From positions 1 through 32,001 of the forward strand of contig CAMCHP010000034.1 in the NCBI GenBank assembly GCA_945874695.1: DNA of 32,001 bases, given 5' to 3'. Positions 16,934 through 25,303 of this stretch are shown one piece after another. Position numbers and translations under genes: made by a program. Source of the stretch: Chryseobacterium gleum (GTDB taxonomy: Bacteria; Bacteroidota; Bacteroidia; Flavobacteriales_D; Sanyastnellaceae). The first letter of the stretch is position 1, and every line of letters begins with the position of its first letter. The notes below the pieces were generated by a model. The model saw nothing but the letters and a program-made list of their open reading frames with translations, was not told the origin of the DNA and searched no databases.

Positions 16934-19525
16934 ATGCTGTATTCAAAGCTGAGCCGTCTGCCTTTTTTGGCATTTCTTGCATTTTTCGTGCTTTTCAGCG
17001 CATCACTTCGTGCGCAAATCAACCAAGGCGGGATGCCCCTCACCTACCAGAATGACAAGATGGATTGGCAAATGCCAACCCTCACCATGCCTGGCTTTGA
17101 TGTGAATGCCATGTTAGCAGAAGACGAGGTGATTCATGCATCCAAAGACACGCCTTACCGATTTGGGAAGAACTTCACGGTCGGACGAAATTTGAACAAT
17201 TCAGGGCAATGGCACGATCTGCCGAGTGGTGACCGGGTTTGGTTACTCCATATTTCATCACCAGGAGCGTACTCATTGAACCTTACTTTCGACTTGTTCG
17301 AGCTGCCTGTTGGTGGAAGGTTGTACGTTTATTCACCCGATTACACCCATGTGCTCGGTGCATACACCCACGCGAACAACAACCCTGAAATGGGATTTGG
17401 TACCTACCCTATCCCAGGCGATCAAATCATTGTTGAGTATTACGAGCCCGCTTACGCAGCAGGCACAAGTACGCTGCAGTTGGAGAATGTGACCCATGCT
17501 TACCGTGACTTGGACGTGGTTGCTCGCGGGATTGGCGATTCGGGTGCTTGCAACAACAATGTCATTTGTGCGGAAGGTGACGATTGGCGCGCAGAAATTA
17601 ACTCTGTGGCCATGATTGTTGTGAATGGAAACGGCATTTGTACTGGCGCCTTGATCAACAACACTGCCAACGACGGCCACCCCTATTTCTTGACTGCCAA
17701 CCATTGCTTGGGCGGGAGTGTTGCGAATTGGGTGTATCGCTTTAACTGGCAATCGACCACTTGTGTAGGAAACAATGTAGGCACCTATCAAACCGTGAGC
17801 GGTTCTCAACTTTTGGCCTCTGGAGGTGCCGCAGATTACGCGCTTTTGCGCATTAACAATGGCGATCCGATTCCTACGTCTTACGATCCGTACTATGCAG
17901 GATGGGACGCGACCGGTGTTAACCCTTCTTCCCAAGTGGCCATTCACCACCCCAGCGGTGACCTTAAAAAGATCTCGTTTGATGTGAACCCTGCTGGTAC
18001 TGCAACATATGGCGGTGCAACCTGCTGGCGCATTTTCAACTGGGAAGATGGAACCACTGAGCCAGGTTCATCCGGATCCCCACTCTTCGACCAAAACAAG
18101 CGGGTGATTGGTCAATTGTACGGTGGCCAAGCTACTTGCTCAAATAACGTAAACGACTACTACGGCAAATTTGATGTGACTTACCCGAACATTTGCCAAT
18201 GGATTGCCCCAGGTTGCAATACACTCATCGTCGACGGGTATGATCCCAATGCCGCAACCGTTGCAAATGACGCTCAACTTCTCAACATCGTGGAGCCACA
18301 AGGCACGTATTGCGCGACTTCTGTGACGCCGCAAATCACCGTGCGCAATGCCGGAACCGCAAACCTTACGTCGTTCACAATCCAATATACCGTTAACGGT
18401 GGAGCTTCGAGCAGTCAGAACTGGACGGGCAATTTGGCCAGTGGAGCTACCGTGGTAGTGAGCCTTCCAGCCATTACCCCAGGTGCGGGCAACTCAACCT
18501 ATGCGGTGACGCTAGTGAATCCGAACGGCACAGCCGATGAAAATCCTGCAAACAATGCAGGAAGTAGCGCCTTTACGATGATTCCTGACGGTCAATCTGT
18601 AAGCTTCAGCATTTTAACCGATAATTACCCTGGAGAAACCACTTGGAACATTACTGACGATACGAATACCATTATTTTGAGCGATGGCCCATACAGTGGC
18701 TCTCAAACGACTTACAATTATTCTTTCTGCCTATCGGCAGGATGCTACACTTTGAACGTGTTTGATAGCTTTGGCGATGGACTTCAATACCAAGGTGTGG
18801 TAGGTAACTACACCTTAACTGGACCAGATGGCAGTGTATTAGCCCAAATGATCGCGGGAGGTAACTTCGGATCATCGGTGACCCACCCATTCTGCATTAC
18901 CGCTGCGGGAATTGACGGTTGCACCGATGCGGGTGCTTGCAACTACAACGCTGACGCAACGAACGATGATGGCAGTTGCGAGTTCGCATCATGCGCAGGT
19001 TGCACCAACGCGGTAGCATGCAATTACGACGTCACAGCTACAATTGACAATGGAAGCTGCGAATTCGCATCATGCGCAGGTTGTACGAACACCGCAGCAT
19101 GCAATTACGATGCAACCGCTACAATTGACAATGGAAGCTGTGTATTGCCGACCCTATTCTATGCCGACAATGACGGTGATGGATTCGGAGCAGGTGCCCA
19201 AGTGCTTTTGTGCGCTCCGCAAGCTGGGTTCAGCACAAACAACCTCGATTGTGATGACAGCAATGCGAATGTTTACCCCGGTGCTCCAGGTACAGGTGAA
19301 GACATCGATAACAACTGTGACGGCGTGGTTGAAGGTGATGAATTAGCAGTTTGTTTGGGCGACTTCAACGGCGATGGTCAACGCAACATCGGTGATATGC
19401 TCTTCATATTAGGCGATATGGGGTGCACCTTGGGATGCGACGCTGATCTTGATGGTGACAACGTAACCAATGTAGCCGACTTCTTAATATTTGCTACTGT
19501 TTTCGGTACTTCTTGCAACGAATAA
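16934..19525 (+). CDS. Secreted trypsin-like (lysyl-endopeptidase-type) serine protease, multidomain
   Basis: An 863-residue exported protease. The signal peptide is residues 1-28 (FLAFLAFFVLFSASLRAQ). A propeptide-like region runs to about 190. The S1-type domain spans about 195-430 with triad H257 (LTANHCLGG), D301 (AADYALLRI) and S380 (EPGSSGSPLF), resembling Achromobacter lysyl endopeptidase; Lys specificity is not proven. Then come a CARDB-like domain (about 450-550), a beta domain with ETTWNITDD and FDSFGDGLQY, three Cys-rich GCTD repeats, a MopE-type segment (DNDGDGFGAG, CDDSNANVYPG, DIDNNCDG), and a C-terminal dockerin-like pair of calcium loops (DFNGDGQRNIGD from residue 810; DLDGDNVTNVAD). 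No standard T9SS C-terminal domain is recognisable. The C-terminal half is paralogous to that of the next gene, 72 bp downstream. Confidence 0.85.
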   Translation: MLYSKLSRLPFLAFLAFFVLFSASLRAQINQGGMPLTYQNDKMDWQMPTLTMPGFDVNAMLAEDEVIHASKDTPYRFGKNFTVGRNLNNSGQWHDLPSGDRVWLLHISSPGAYSLNLTFDLFELPVGGRLYVYSPDYTHVLGAYTHANNNPEMGFGTYPIPGDQIIVEYYEPAYAAGTSTLQLENVTHAYRDLDVVARGIGDSGACNNNVICAEGDDWRAEINSVAMIVVNGNGICTGALINNTANDGHPYFLTANHCLGGSVANWVYRFNWQSTTCVGNNVGTYQTVSGSQLLASGGAADYALLRINNGDPIPTSYDPYYAGWDATGVNPSSQVAIHHPSGDLKKISFDVNPAGTATYGGATCWRIFNWEDGTTEPGSSGSPLFDQNKRVIGQLYGGQATCSNNVNDYYGKFDVTYPNICQWIAPGCNTLIVDGYDPNAATVANDAQLLNIVEPQGTYCATSVTPQITVRNAGTANLTSFTIQYTVNGGASSSQNWTGNLASGATVVVSLPAITPGAGNSTYAVTLVNPNGTADENPANNAGSSAFTMIPDGQSVSFSILTDNYPGETTWNITDDTNTIILSDGPYSGSQTTYNYSFCLSAGCYTLNVFDSFGDGLQYQGVVGNYTLTGPDGSVLAQMIAGGNFGSSVTHPFCITAAGIDGCTDAGACNYNADATNDDGSCEFASCAGCTNAVACNYDVTATIDNGSCEFASCAGCTNTAACNYDATATIDNGSCVLPTLFYADNDGDGFGAGAQVLLCAPQAGFSTNNLDCDDSNANVYPGAPGTGEDIDNNCDGVVEGDELAVCLGDFNGDGQRNIGDMLFILGDMGCTLGCDADLDGDNVTNVADFLIFATVFGTSCNE
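18917..19141 (+). repeat. Coding tandem repeats: three GCTD/GSC units, 81-bp period
   Basis: Three units of the pattern GCTDxxACNYxxxATxDxGSC within the serine protease. Units 1-2 and 2-3 are separated by EFASCA linkers, giving an exact 81-bp (27-codon) spacing with near-identical DNA such as TTCGCATCATGCGCAGGTTG. They are Cys-rich and probably disulfide-bonded or metal-binding extracellular modules (inference). Confidence 0.8.
19361..19525 (+). other. C-terminal dockerin-like domain of the serine protease
   Basis: The last 54 residues hold two EF-hand-like loops, DFNGDGQRNIGD and DLDGDNVTNVAD, each with acidic or Asn residues at positions 1, 3, 5, 9 and 12. Each is followed by a hydrophobic helix, and Cys residues flank them (MGCTLGC, FGTSCNE at the end). 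The same layout and terminal FGTSCN close the next protein. Confidence 0.7.
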
Positions 19526-19597
19526 CCAAATAGCAATTCACACGTAAACAAGCGCTGGTAAACTCAGGTTACTAAACACAGACTGTTAACCAAGATT

Positions 19598-22500
19598 ATG
19601 AAAAGATTTGTATTACTGACCCTCGGCATCTTTGCCCTTTCAACGCTGTTGAGCGCCCAATCGTATTGGATTGATGAGGACCATCCGCAACGCACCGATC
19701 AACAAATTAATCCTGCTCGATACCGCAGCTTACGCTTAGACGTCAATGCGGTGCGCGGATTGTTTGCTGAAGCTCCGCTTGAAGCGGAGATTGGCGTGCG
19801 CAATTCTGGCTCAATCATTAGTGTTCCGATGCCCGATGGAAGCATGCAGTCGTTCCGATTCGTCGAGAGCCCAGTTATGATGCCTGAACTCCAAGCACAA
19901 TTTCCTGAAATTCGATGCTATACCGGCCAAGGGATCACAGACCCCAGTGCAACGATTAAATTTGATCTTACACCGAGAGGCTTCCACGGCATGATTATTC
20001 GCCCGAATGGAACGGTATACATCGATCCAGTTTCGCCGAGCGATACCGAGTATTACATGTCTTATTACAAAAAAGACTTTTACGCAACCACGGGTAAGAC
20101 CATGTTTGAGTTGCCACCGGTAATGCCCCAGGTAGAAGCTGACCGATATGATCAAATCATTGAAGACAAAGCTCCAAAGCCAGCCAAAGGAAAAGGCAAA
20201 CCTGGAATTATGGGCTTGAGCATGAAGACGCCTTCAGGTGCGCAACTGCGTACTTACCGACTTGCACTCGCCTGTACAGGAGAGTACGCGCAGTTTCACG
20301 GGGGAACAGTTGTTCTGGTGCTGGCGGCAATGAACACCTCAATGAACCGTGTGAATGGGGTCTATGAAGTTGAGAGCGCTATTCGCATGGTGCTTGTGCC
20401 TAACAACAACTTATTGGTTTTCCTCAACGGCGCTACCGACCCCTACACGAACAACGACGGCGGGGCCATGCTCAACCAAAACCAAACCACATGTGACAAC
20501 ACCATTGGGCTGGCTAACTACGACATCGGTCACGTTTTCTCCACTGGAGGCGGCGGCATTGCCCAATTGAACGCACCATGTGGCAGCGGACGTGCACGGG
20601 GTGTTACAGGCCTTGGTGCTCCGATCGGCGACCCGTTTGACATTGACTACGTTTGCCATGAAATGGGACACCAGTTTGGCGGTAATCACACCCAAAACAA
20701 CTCTTGTAACCGGGCCACCTCTGCGGCTTACGAGCCTGGAAGTGCGTCTACAATCATGGGTTACGCGGGCATTTGTCCGCCAAATCTTCAAAACAACAGC
20801 GACGATTATTTCCATAATCACAGCTACAATGAGATTTACAACTTCTCTGTAAACGGTAATGGCAATACATGTGCTGCAATCTCGAATACTGGAAATAACC
20901 CACCTACTGTAAATGCGGGTGCTGGTGGCTGGAACATTCCGATTTCTACACCATTTGAGCTCACTGCAACGGGATCTGACACCGACGGAGACGCGATAAC
21001 TTTCAACTGGGAACAATACAACCTGGGCCCCGCTACAGCTGCAGGTGACAACACGCTGACAAACCCTTCCGGAACCGCACCTATTTTCCGCTCGTGGCCC
21101 GCTACAGAAAGTCCGACGCGTGTTTTCCCGCGCTTGTCTGATTTGGTAAACAACACTACTACCATTGGCGAACACCTACCTACCTACTCGCGAGGCATGA
21201 CCTTTCGTTGTACGGTACGCGATAACCGTGCCGGTGGTGGCGGTGTAAATGACGCTCAGGTTTCATTCAACGTAACCGATCAAGCAGGCCCCTTCGTGGT
21301 TACAGCCCCAAACACTGCTGTTACATACCCTGGCAATAGCTTTCAAACAGTGACTTGGAATGTCGCTAATACCACCGCAGCGCCGGTTAGTGCAGCAAAC
21401 GTCGACATTTTCTTGTCGCTTGATGGTGGCTTCACCTACCCTATTACTTTGGTGAGTGGCACGCCAAATGACGGTAGTGAGTCGGTTTTGATTCCTGCTG
21501 GGCAAACAACCACAGCCCGTATCAAAGTAAAGGCGTCGAACAACATTTTCTTCGACATCTCGAATACGAATTTCACGATTGGTCCTGCAATAGCCAATGT
21601 AGATATTGACGCAGCTATTTTCGGTGTGAACAGTCCAACGGGTGACAACTGCACCAACAACTTTGTGCCCGAAATCGTCTTAGGAAACCTTGGTCAATTG
21701 AACCTGACATCGGCTACCATTCTCTACAACGTGAACGGTGGAGCAAATAGTAGCTTCAACTGGACTGGTAACCTCGCTACAGGCGCTTCGATCGCTGTAA
21801 CGCTACCTGGCATCACTACACCGAATGGCAACAACGTTTTCAACGTATCGGTCACAGACCCAAATGGCACCACCGATGAAAACCTGACAAACAACGCAGG
21901 TAGCTCAATTTTCACAGCTATTTCAGGTGGAAATACTTTGAGCTTCACACTAACCACTGACAATTATCCTGAAGAAACCACTTGGCAAATTCTAGATGAC
22001 AATGGTGTCGTGCTCTTTAGCGATGGCCCCTACGCTCAAACGCAAACCACCTTCAATTATTCATTCTGTGTTGGTGAAGGATGCTACACCTTGAATGTAT
22101 TTGACAGTTTTGGCGATGGTATGCAATTTCAAGGCGTAGTTGGTAACTACACCTTGACCGACCAAAACGGTATCGTTTTAGCGCAGATGGTTGCCGGTGG
22201 CAATTTTGGTTTGCAGGCAACGCATGAGTTTTGTGTTATTGTGGATGGCGTGCCGGGCTGTACTGACTTAGCGGCCTGCAATTACAACCCCGCTGCTGAA
22301 TTCAACGACGGTTCATGTGACTATTCATGTTATGGTTGTACGAATGCTGCGGCATGCAACTTCAATCCTGCTGCAACGATTGACAATGGAACCTGTATCT
22401 TCCCGAATGGATGTACAGACCCTGCGGCTTGCAACTACAACCCGAATGCTACCTGTGATGACGGCTCGTGCGACTTCAATGCGGTGGTATGGTACATCGA

Positions 22501-23665
22501 TCTCGATGGAGACAACTATGGCACCAACAATGTAGTCACTGGCCCACTCTGTCAAAGTCCGTGCGACAACACGTGGGTCGTTAACATCAACGGAACCGGC
22601 TGGCTCGACGAAACATCTTGGACCTTGCGTGATGCAAGTAACGTGATAGTTTTAAGTGGCGGCGGCTACCCGAATACGCAAAACGGGGGGAACTTTACGG
22701 TTTCCGCTTCTTCTGCCAACGGTCCTTTCACTTTTGCCATTGAAACACAAGGCCAGTTCAACGACAACGTGGCCAACTGGTCGGTGAGCACAGGTTCAGG
22801 CTTAACCCTTGCTTCGGGAACAATTACCGGCGGAAATACTGCTTCACAGGCAGGCATTACTTGTTCGTTTGCTCCTCAGGGCGGCGATTGCAACGACAGT
22901 AATCCTGCGATTAATCCTGGGGTAGCTGAAAGTCCATGCAACGATATCGACGACAATTGTGTTGGCGGAATCGACGAGAATGGTATTGACGGATGTACGA
23001 ATCCTGCGGCATGCAACTACAACGCTAATGCAACTTGCGAAAACGGTTCCTGCATTCTTCCTGATGGATGCACCAATCCCGCGGCTTGTAACTTCAACCC
23101 TGCGGCCTTGTGTGACAATGGCTCATGCGTACTCCCCGATGGATGCACTGATGCAGGTGCTTGCAACTACAACCCGGCAGCAGTTTGCGACAACGGATCA
23201 TGCGAGTTTTTATCGTGCAGCGGTTGTACAGACAGCAATGCATGTAATTTCGACCCGAGCGCAACCATCGATAACGGCACGTGTGTAACACCAACGGTAT
23301 ATTATGCCGACAACGACGGCGACGGATTTGGCGCAGGCGCTCCCGTGCTGCTTTGCGCGCCACAGGCGGGCTTCGTGGCCAATTCAACCGATTGCGATGA
23401 CAACAACAACCTCGTGTACCCCGGCGCACCTGGAACTGGCGAAGGCATCGATAACAACTGCGATGGAAACATCACAGGAGATGAAATCGCTGGTTGTTTC
23501 GGCGACTTCAACAACGACGGACAAATCAATATCGCAGATATGCTCTTCTTACTCGGTGATTACGGTTGTACAAGCAACTGTGTCGCAGATTTGAATGGAG
23601 ATGGTGTGGTCAACACCAACGATTCAATCCTCTTCCTTTCTGTTTTCGGCACATCGTGTAATTAA
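19598..23665 (+). CDS. Secreted zinc metalloprotease (reprolysin-like), giant multidomain
   Basis: A 1355-residue exported protease. The signal peptide ends at LLSAQ (about residue 21) and a prodomain runs to about 200. The metzincin domain has the zinc motif HEMGHQFGGNH (H354, H358, H364) with E355 as general base and a Met-turn at M387 (STIMGYAG), consistent with reprolysin-like M12B relatives. Downstream are a PKD-like region (PPTVNAGAG), an Ig-like segment, a CARDB-like domain and a beta domain with ETTWQILDD and FDSFGDGMQF. Then follow GCTD repeats in blocks of three and four, two MopE-type modules and a C-terminal dockerin-like domain ending FGTSCN. The first MopE module is split by an inserted domain (22551-22861). 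No canonical T9SS sorting domain is evident. It follows the serine protease by 72 bp and is closed by a strong terminator. Confidence 0.85.
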   Translation: MKRFVLLTLGIFALSTLLSAQSYWIDEDHPQRTDQQINPARYRSLRLDVNAVRGLFAEAPLEAEIGVRNSGSIISVPMPDGSMQSFRFVESPVMMPELQAQFPEIRCYTGQGITDPSATIKFDLTPRGFHGMIIRPNGTVYIDPVSPSDTEYYMSYYKKDFYATTGKTMFELPPVMPQVEADRYDQIIEDKAPKPAKGKGKPGIMGLSMKTPSGAQLRTYRLALACTGEYAQFHGGTVVLVLAAMNTSMNRVNGVYEVESAIRMVLVPNNNLLVFLNGATDPYTNNDGGAMLNQNQTTCDNTIGLANYDIGHVFSTGGGGIAQLNAPCGSGRARGVTGLGAPIGDPFDIDYVCHEMGHQFGGNHTQNNSCNRATSAAYEPGSASTIMGYAGICPPNLQNNSDDYFHNHSYNEIYNFSVNGNGNTCAAISNTGNNPPTVNAGAGGWNIPISTPFELTATGSDTDGDAITFNWEQYNLGPATAAGDNTLTNPSGTAPIFRSWPATESPTRVFPRLSDLVNNTTTIGEHLPTYSRGMTFRCTVRDNRAGGGGVNDAQVSFNVTDQAGPFVVTAPNTAVTYPGNSFQTVTWNVANTTAAPVSAANVDIFLSLDGGFTYPITLVSGTPNDGSESVLIPAGQTTTARIKVKASNNIFFDISNTNFTIGPAIANVDIDAAIFGVNSPTGDNCTNNFVPEIVLGNLGQLNLTSATILYNVNGGANSSFNWTGNLATGASIAVTLPGITTPNGNNVFNVSVTDPNGTTDENLTNNAGSSIFTAISGGNTLSFTLTTDNYPEETTWQILDDNGVVLFSDGPYAQTQTTFNYSFCVGEGCYTLNVFDSFGDGMQFQGVVGNYTLTDQNGIVLAQMVAGGNFGLQATHEFCVIVDGVPGCTDLAACNYNPAAEFNDGSCDYSCYGCTNAAACNFNPAATIDNGTCIFPNGCTDPAACNYNPNATCDDGSCDFNAVVWYIDLDGDNYGTNNVVTGPLCQSPCDNTWVVNINGTGWLDETSWTLRDASNVIVLSGGGYPNTQNGGNFTVSASSANGPFTFAIETQGQFNDNVANWSVSTGSGLTLASGTITGGNTASQAGITCSFAPQGGDCNDSNPAINPGVAESPCNDIDDNCVGGIDENGIDGCTNPAACNYNANATCENGSCILPDGCTNPAACNFNPAALCDNGSCVLPDGCTDAGACNYNPAAVCDNGSCEFLSCSGCTDSNACNFDPSATIDNGTCVTPTVYYADNDGDGFGAGAPVLLCAPQAGFVANSTDCDDNNNLVYPGAPGTGEGIDNNCDGNITGDEIAGCFGDFNNDGQINIADMLFLLGDYGCTSNCVADLNGDGVVNTNDSILFLSVFGTSCN
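22256..22471 (+). repeat. Coding repeats: GCTD block 1 of the metalloprotease (3 units)
   Basis: Three units: GCTDLAACNYN, GCTNAAACNFN and GCTDPAACNYN, each closing with DGSC or NGTC. Spacing is 23-26 residues. Related to the units in the serine protease and to the single unit in the gene at 27831. Confidence 0.8.
22551..22861 (+). other. Domain inserted within a MopE-type module
   Basis: The module begins WYIDLDGDNYGTNN, upstream of 22551, and resumes at GGDCNDSNPAINPG and CNDIDDNC after 22862. In ordinary copies, including the one later in this same protein, these halves are about 20 residues apart. Here about 100 residues intervene, containing DETSWTLRDASNVIVLSGG, which resembles EETTWQILDDNGVVLFSDG of the beta domain elsewhere in both proteases. 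Confidence 0.6.
22991..23284 (+). repeat. Coding repeats: GCTD block 2 of the metalloprotease (4 units)
   Basis: Four units: GCTNPAACNYN, GCTNPAACNFN, GCTDAGACNYN and GCTDSNACNFD, each ending in NGSC or NGTC, with linkers such as ILPD or EFLSCS. They sit directly after the split MopE module and before a second, intact MopE module. Confidence 0.8.
23504..23665 (+). other. C-terminal dockerin-like domain of the metalloprotease
   Basis: Two calcium-loop motifs, DFNNDGQINIAD (from residue 1303) and DLNGDGVVNTND, with hydrophobic helices MLFLLGDYG and ILFLSVFG and a terminal FGTSCN. It is a close relative of the tail of the preceding protease. Confidence 0.7.
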
Positions 23666-23681
23666 ACAGACAAAGACTTCA

Positions 23682-23716
23682 AAAAAACCACTCCAGAATT
23701 GGGGTGGTTTTTTTTT
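23682..23716 (+). terminator. Intrinsic terminator after the metalloprotease gene
   Basis: AAACCACTCC pairs with GGGGTGGTTT (one G-T wobble) across the loop AGAATT, followed by an uninterrupted T run to 23716. It lies 17 bp after the TAA at 23663 and closes the two-protease unit. Confidence 0.9.
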
Positions 23717-23730
23717 GCATTGTATATTTC
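23699..23730 (+). promoter_or_regulatory. Candidate promoter of the beta-lactamase-like gene
   Basis: TTG at 23699-23701, 21 bp, then TATATTTC at 23723-23730, one mismatch from TAnnTTTG. The predicted leader is about 10 nt before ATG 23745. The -33 part overlaps the terminator stem of the upstream gene. Confidence 0.35.
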
Positions 23731-23744
23731 AAAAAAATATCGCC

Positions 23745-25247
23745 ATGCGTCGTATCGGAGTCATTGCTATATTCATTTGCAGTTTTCAACCTGCTTACAC
23801 CCAGGGCGCAATTGACGACCTCAACGCGGTCTTTGCCGATTTCAGCGTAATGGGCATGTCGGTCATCTCCTTGTGCGATGGCGAAATTGATGTAGAATAC
23901 CATGCCGGTTTGCGCGACTTCACCCGTCAACTTCCAGTGAACAGTGATACGCAGTACCGCATTGCATCGATCTCCAAGGCCATTACTGCAACGGGTTTGA
24001 TGCTGCTTGTTGATCAAGGCGCGGTTTCGCTCAACGCAGACATCAGCGATTACCTAGGTTTTGAGGCCCGAAATCCTCTCTTCCCCAACACCCCAATTAC
24101 CGTTGAAATGGTGCTTTCGCACCGTTCGGGGATCCAAGATGGAACCGGCTACAATGGCTTTCTCAATGCCACCAACAGTGCTGAAAACAACCTGCCGGCA
24201 TTGGCTGAGTTGTTGCTTTCTGATGGGGCCTACTTCACCTCAAACATTTGGCGTACTGAACCCCCTGGCACCTACTTCGCATACTCCAACCTTAATTATG
24301 GCGTGATTGCTACCATTATTGAAGCCGCGTCAAACCAGCGGTTCGATTTGTTTATGCAAAACAATGTGTTTGAGCCGCTCGGCTTAAATTGTTCTTACAA
24401 CACCTCCTTGCTCGATAACATTGATAACGTTGCGGTTATTTATCGTAACCAAGGAGGCTGGACACCCCAAGTCGACAATTTTCAAGGCAACACGCCAGAG
24501 CCTGCGAATATTCAAGACTATGTGCCCGGAGGCAACGGGTTGCGGTTTGCTCCCCAAGGCGGGTTACGCGCCAGTGCGCGTGATTTAGCGCGGCTCATGC
24601 AGCTGCATATCAACAATGGCTACGACAACCTTACGCAAACTCAGCTCATTTCATCGGAGTCGATTGAGCTCATGCACACGCCAGTTTGGACCTATAACGG
24701 CAGCAATGGTGATAATTACTTCAACCTCTTCAACAGCTGGGGCTTAGGGGTTCAAATAACCACCAACACCCCGATGGGTGACATCGTTTTCGACGGTTAC
24801 AACTTGATCGGTCATGCCGGTGAAGCCTACGGCTTGGTTAGTGATTGGTACTTTCATAAAGCTTCAGGCCGCGGCGTGATCTTCATGAATAATGGTGTTT
24901 TTTCTGGATACAGTTTTGGCACAAGCAGTGCTTTCTATACCATTGAAGAAGCTGTTTTTGATGCGCTTGAATCTGAATTCACAGCATGCACCACCGCGAT
25001 TAAAGCCTTTCGCGCAGCGAACGAACACAACATTTATCCGAACCCCGTTTGCAAAGGCGACACCTTAAGAACGACAATTGAACATGGTCAAACATCGATT
25101 TGGAATTTGCAGGGTACGTGCATTCAATCAAACGCTCCATTTGCACATGGCGAAATCGCACTTCCTGAACTTGATCCAGGTACCTACATCGTAAAACTCA
25201 TCAGTTCAGAAGGCGCACAAATTGAGCGTTTGGTAGTTTTGCAATGA
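23745..25247 (+). CDS. Serine hydrolase, class C beta-lactamase-like, with T9SS sorting domain
   Basis: A 500-residue exported protein from ATG 23745, with a signal peptide of about 20 residues ending AYTQ. An open frame continues upstream to 23595, but that part overlaps the metalloprotease gene and lies before the terminator. Motifs of the beta-lactamase/penicillin-binding-protein fold: S75-x-x-K78 in IASISKAIT, Y180-S-N182 in FAYSNLNYG, and H357-A-G in GHAGEAYG replacing KTG, as in esterases and D-aminopeptidases of this family. Residues about 425-500 form a type A T9SS domain (NIYPNPVCKGD; GTYIVKLISSEG; IERLVVLQ). It is an extracellular or surface peptidase or esterase more likely than a true beta-lactamase. 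The stop precedes the SDR start by 56 bp. Confidence 0.88.
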   Translation: MRRIGVIAIFICSFQPAYTQGAIDDLNAVFADFSVMGMSVISLCDGEIDVEYHAGLRDFTRQLPVNSDTQYRIASISKAITATGLMLLVDQGAVSLNADISDYLGFEARNPLFPNTPITVEMVLSHRSGIQDGTGYNGFLNATNSAENNLPALAELLLSDGAYFTSNIWRTEPPGTYFAYSNLNYGVIATIIEAASNQRFDLFMQNNVFEPLGLNCSYNTSLLDNIDNVAVIYRNQGGWTPQVDNFQGNTPEPANIQDYVPGGNGLRFAPQGGLRASARDLARLMQLHINNGYDNLTQTQLISSESIELMHTPVWTYNGSNGDNYFNLFNSWGLGVQITTNTPMGDIVFDGYNLIGHAGEAYGLVSDWYFHKASGRGVIFMNNGVFSGYSFGTSSAFYTIEEAVFDALESEFTACTTAIKAFRAANEHNIYPNPVCKGDTLRTTIEHGQTSIWNLQGTCIQSNAPFAHGEIALPELDPGTYIVKLISSEGAQIERLVVLQ

Positions 25248-25291
25248 TTTTTTTTCTGCCTAACGGCAGGATGGTTGTGAAATTCCCATGC

Positions 25292-25299
25292 TATCTTTG
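25292..25299 (+). promoter_or_regulatory. -7 box (TATCTTTG) directly before the SDR gene
   Basis: A perfect TAnnTTTG ending 4 nt before ATG 25304, predicting transcription from the A of the ATG (leaderless). The nearest TTG (25275-25277) is only 14 bp away, too close for a standard -33. Confidence 0.45.
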
Positions 25300-25303
25300 C
25301 AGC

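Noticed and set aside
18917-19141. Regular 81-bp repeats resembling a CRISPR array.
   Set aside because: The frame stays open through all units and they encode the Cys-rich GCTD module; there are no unique spacers and no cas genes.
20411-21175. A 254-codon open frame on the minus strand inside the metalloprotease gene (also 17333-17950 inside the serine protease).
   Set aside because: The encoded proteins are rich in Arg, Val and Cys with no recognisable domain, and they lie wholly within well-supported genes, so they are antisense shadows.
23595-23744. Extended N-terminus of the beta-lactamase-like protein.
   Set aside because: The extra 50 codons overlap the metalloprotease gene and cross its terminator; a clean signal peptide starts at 23745.
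25256-25269. Hairpin CTGCC-TAAC-GGCAG after the beta-lactamase-like gene as a terminator.
   Set aside because: The T run precedes the hairpin on the plus strand, and A follows it on the minus strand; neither strand gives a stem followed by T.
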